Below, piece after piece: positions 63,859-64,000 of a DNA stretch of 64,000 nt (positions are counted from its first letter, which is position 1; the number at the start of each line of letters is the position of its first letter). Under the pieces are notes generated by a model. The model saw only the letters and a list, made by a program, of their open reading frames with translations. It ran no database searches and had not been told where the DNA came from. Source of the DNA: Agrobacterium vitis (lineage in GTDB: Bacteria; Pseudomonadota; Alphaproteobacteria; Rhizobiales; Rhizobiaceae); contig NZ_JACXXJ020000004.1 of the NCBI RefSeq assembly GCF_014926405.1, positions 372,001 to 436,000 on the forward strand, read 5' to 3'. Made by a program: the position numbers and the translations under genes.

Positions 63859-64000
63859 GAGAGGGGTCAAGACGTTGAAAACGGCCTATGTGACGATCAA
63901 AGGGTTAGAGGCCATGCGAGCGTTACGCAAAGGCCAGGCTACGATTTTCAACCTGACAAAAGGCATCCGTGGGCAGGCCCATATCGTTGAATGCTCCTTT
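63857..64000 (+). pseudogene. IS6-family transposase, C-terminal fragment (cut by the window edge)
   Basis: The last 48 codons read MRGVKTLKTAYVTIKGLEAM, then RALRKGQA, then GIRGQAHIVECSF, the typical end of IS6/IS26-type DDE transposases (RGFK...TIxGxExMxxxRKGQ...G...xxxxF). The catalytic DDE core that should precede it is missing, so the gene is truncated at its 5' side. The few final residues lie beyond the window. Confidence 0.72.

Overview
The window reads as a chromosome or megaplasmid segment of an alphaproteobacterium of the Rhizobiaceae (Rhizobium/Agrobacterium/Allorhizobium type). Reasons: many ABC importers of rhizobial type, moderately high GC, SD-led genes with frequent ATGA overlaps, and a palindromic intergenic repeat at 13756-13856 that I recall from rhizobial genomes. 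The genus is an inference. No rRNA, tRNA, CRISPR array or phage was seen. The only recognisable transposon material is a truncated IS6-type transposase at the right edge.

The content is almost entirely nutrient scavenging. From left to right: (1) 153-3345, an AraC regulator, a NepI-like efflux pump and two small secreted proteins. (2) 3472-10371, a divergent LacI regulator and an operon for pentitol import and ribitol breakdown (ABC transporter, ribitol 2-dehydrogenase, D-ribulokinase), with a perfect 36-bp dyad between them. (3) 10461-13777, a Fic AMP-transferase with its own wHTH domain, a quinone-oxidoreductase-like enzyme and a divergent AraC regulator. (4) 13854-27697, two consecutive minus-strand sugar systems. 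One is a CUT1 importer with RbsD, ribokinase and a TIM-barrel isomerase. The other is a CUT2 importer with an RpiR regulator and a second ribokinase. A second RbsD/FucU gene is divergent at the head. (5) 28175-41477, a GntR-controlled oligosaccharide locus: heparinase II/III-like lyase, CUT1 importer, GH88 unsaturated uronyl hydrolase, YesL, DUF2264 enzyme, and a hexapeptide acyltransferase fused to an unknown helical domain. (6) 41647-51418, a CUT1 importer with a GH38 alpha-mannosidase and two ROK regulators. (7) 51867-60086, an RpiR-controlled peptide operon (fused ATPase, binding protein, two permeases, M55 D-aminopeptidase, isoaspartyl peptidase) resembling the E. coli iaaA-gsi cluster. 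(8) 60378-63261, a GlsB/YeaQ membrane protein and a soluble poly-HAMP chemoreceptor, followed by decayed sequence.

The common logic is regulator, periplasmic binding protein, permeases, ATPase, then cytoplasmic enzymes that process the imported substrate. All six binding-protein genes are followed at once by a strong stem-loop before the next gene, which fits over-production of the binding protein relative to the membrane parts. Several operator candidates could be read directly: the LacI dyad at 4572-4607; a 30-bp dyad shared by two promoters of the sugar cluster (20373-20402 and 27030-27059); a 16-bp motif shared by the GntR promoter and the divergent promoter of its locus (28066-28081 and 31611-31626); and a palindrome bracketing the ribosome-binding site of the Fic gene (11568-11594). 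The least familiar unit is the GntR oligosaccharide locus.
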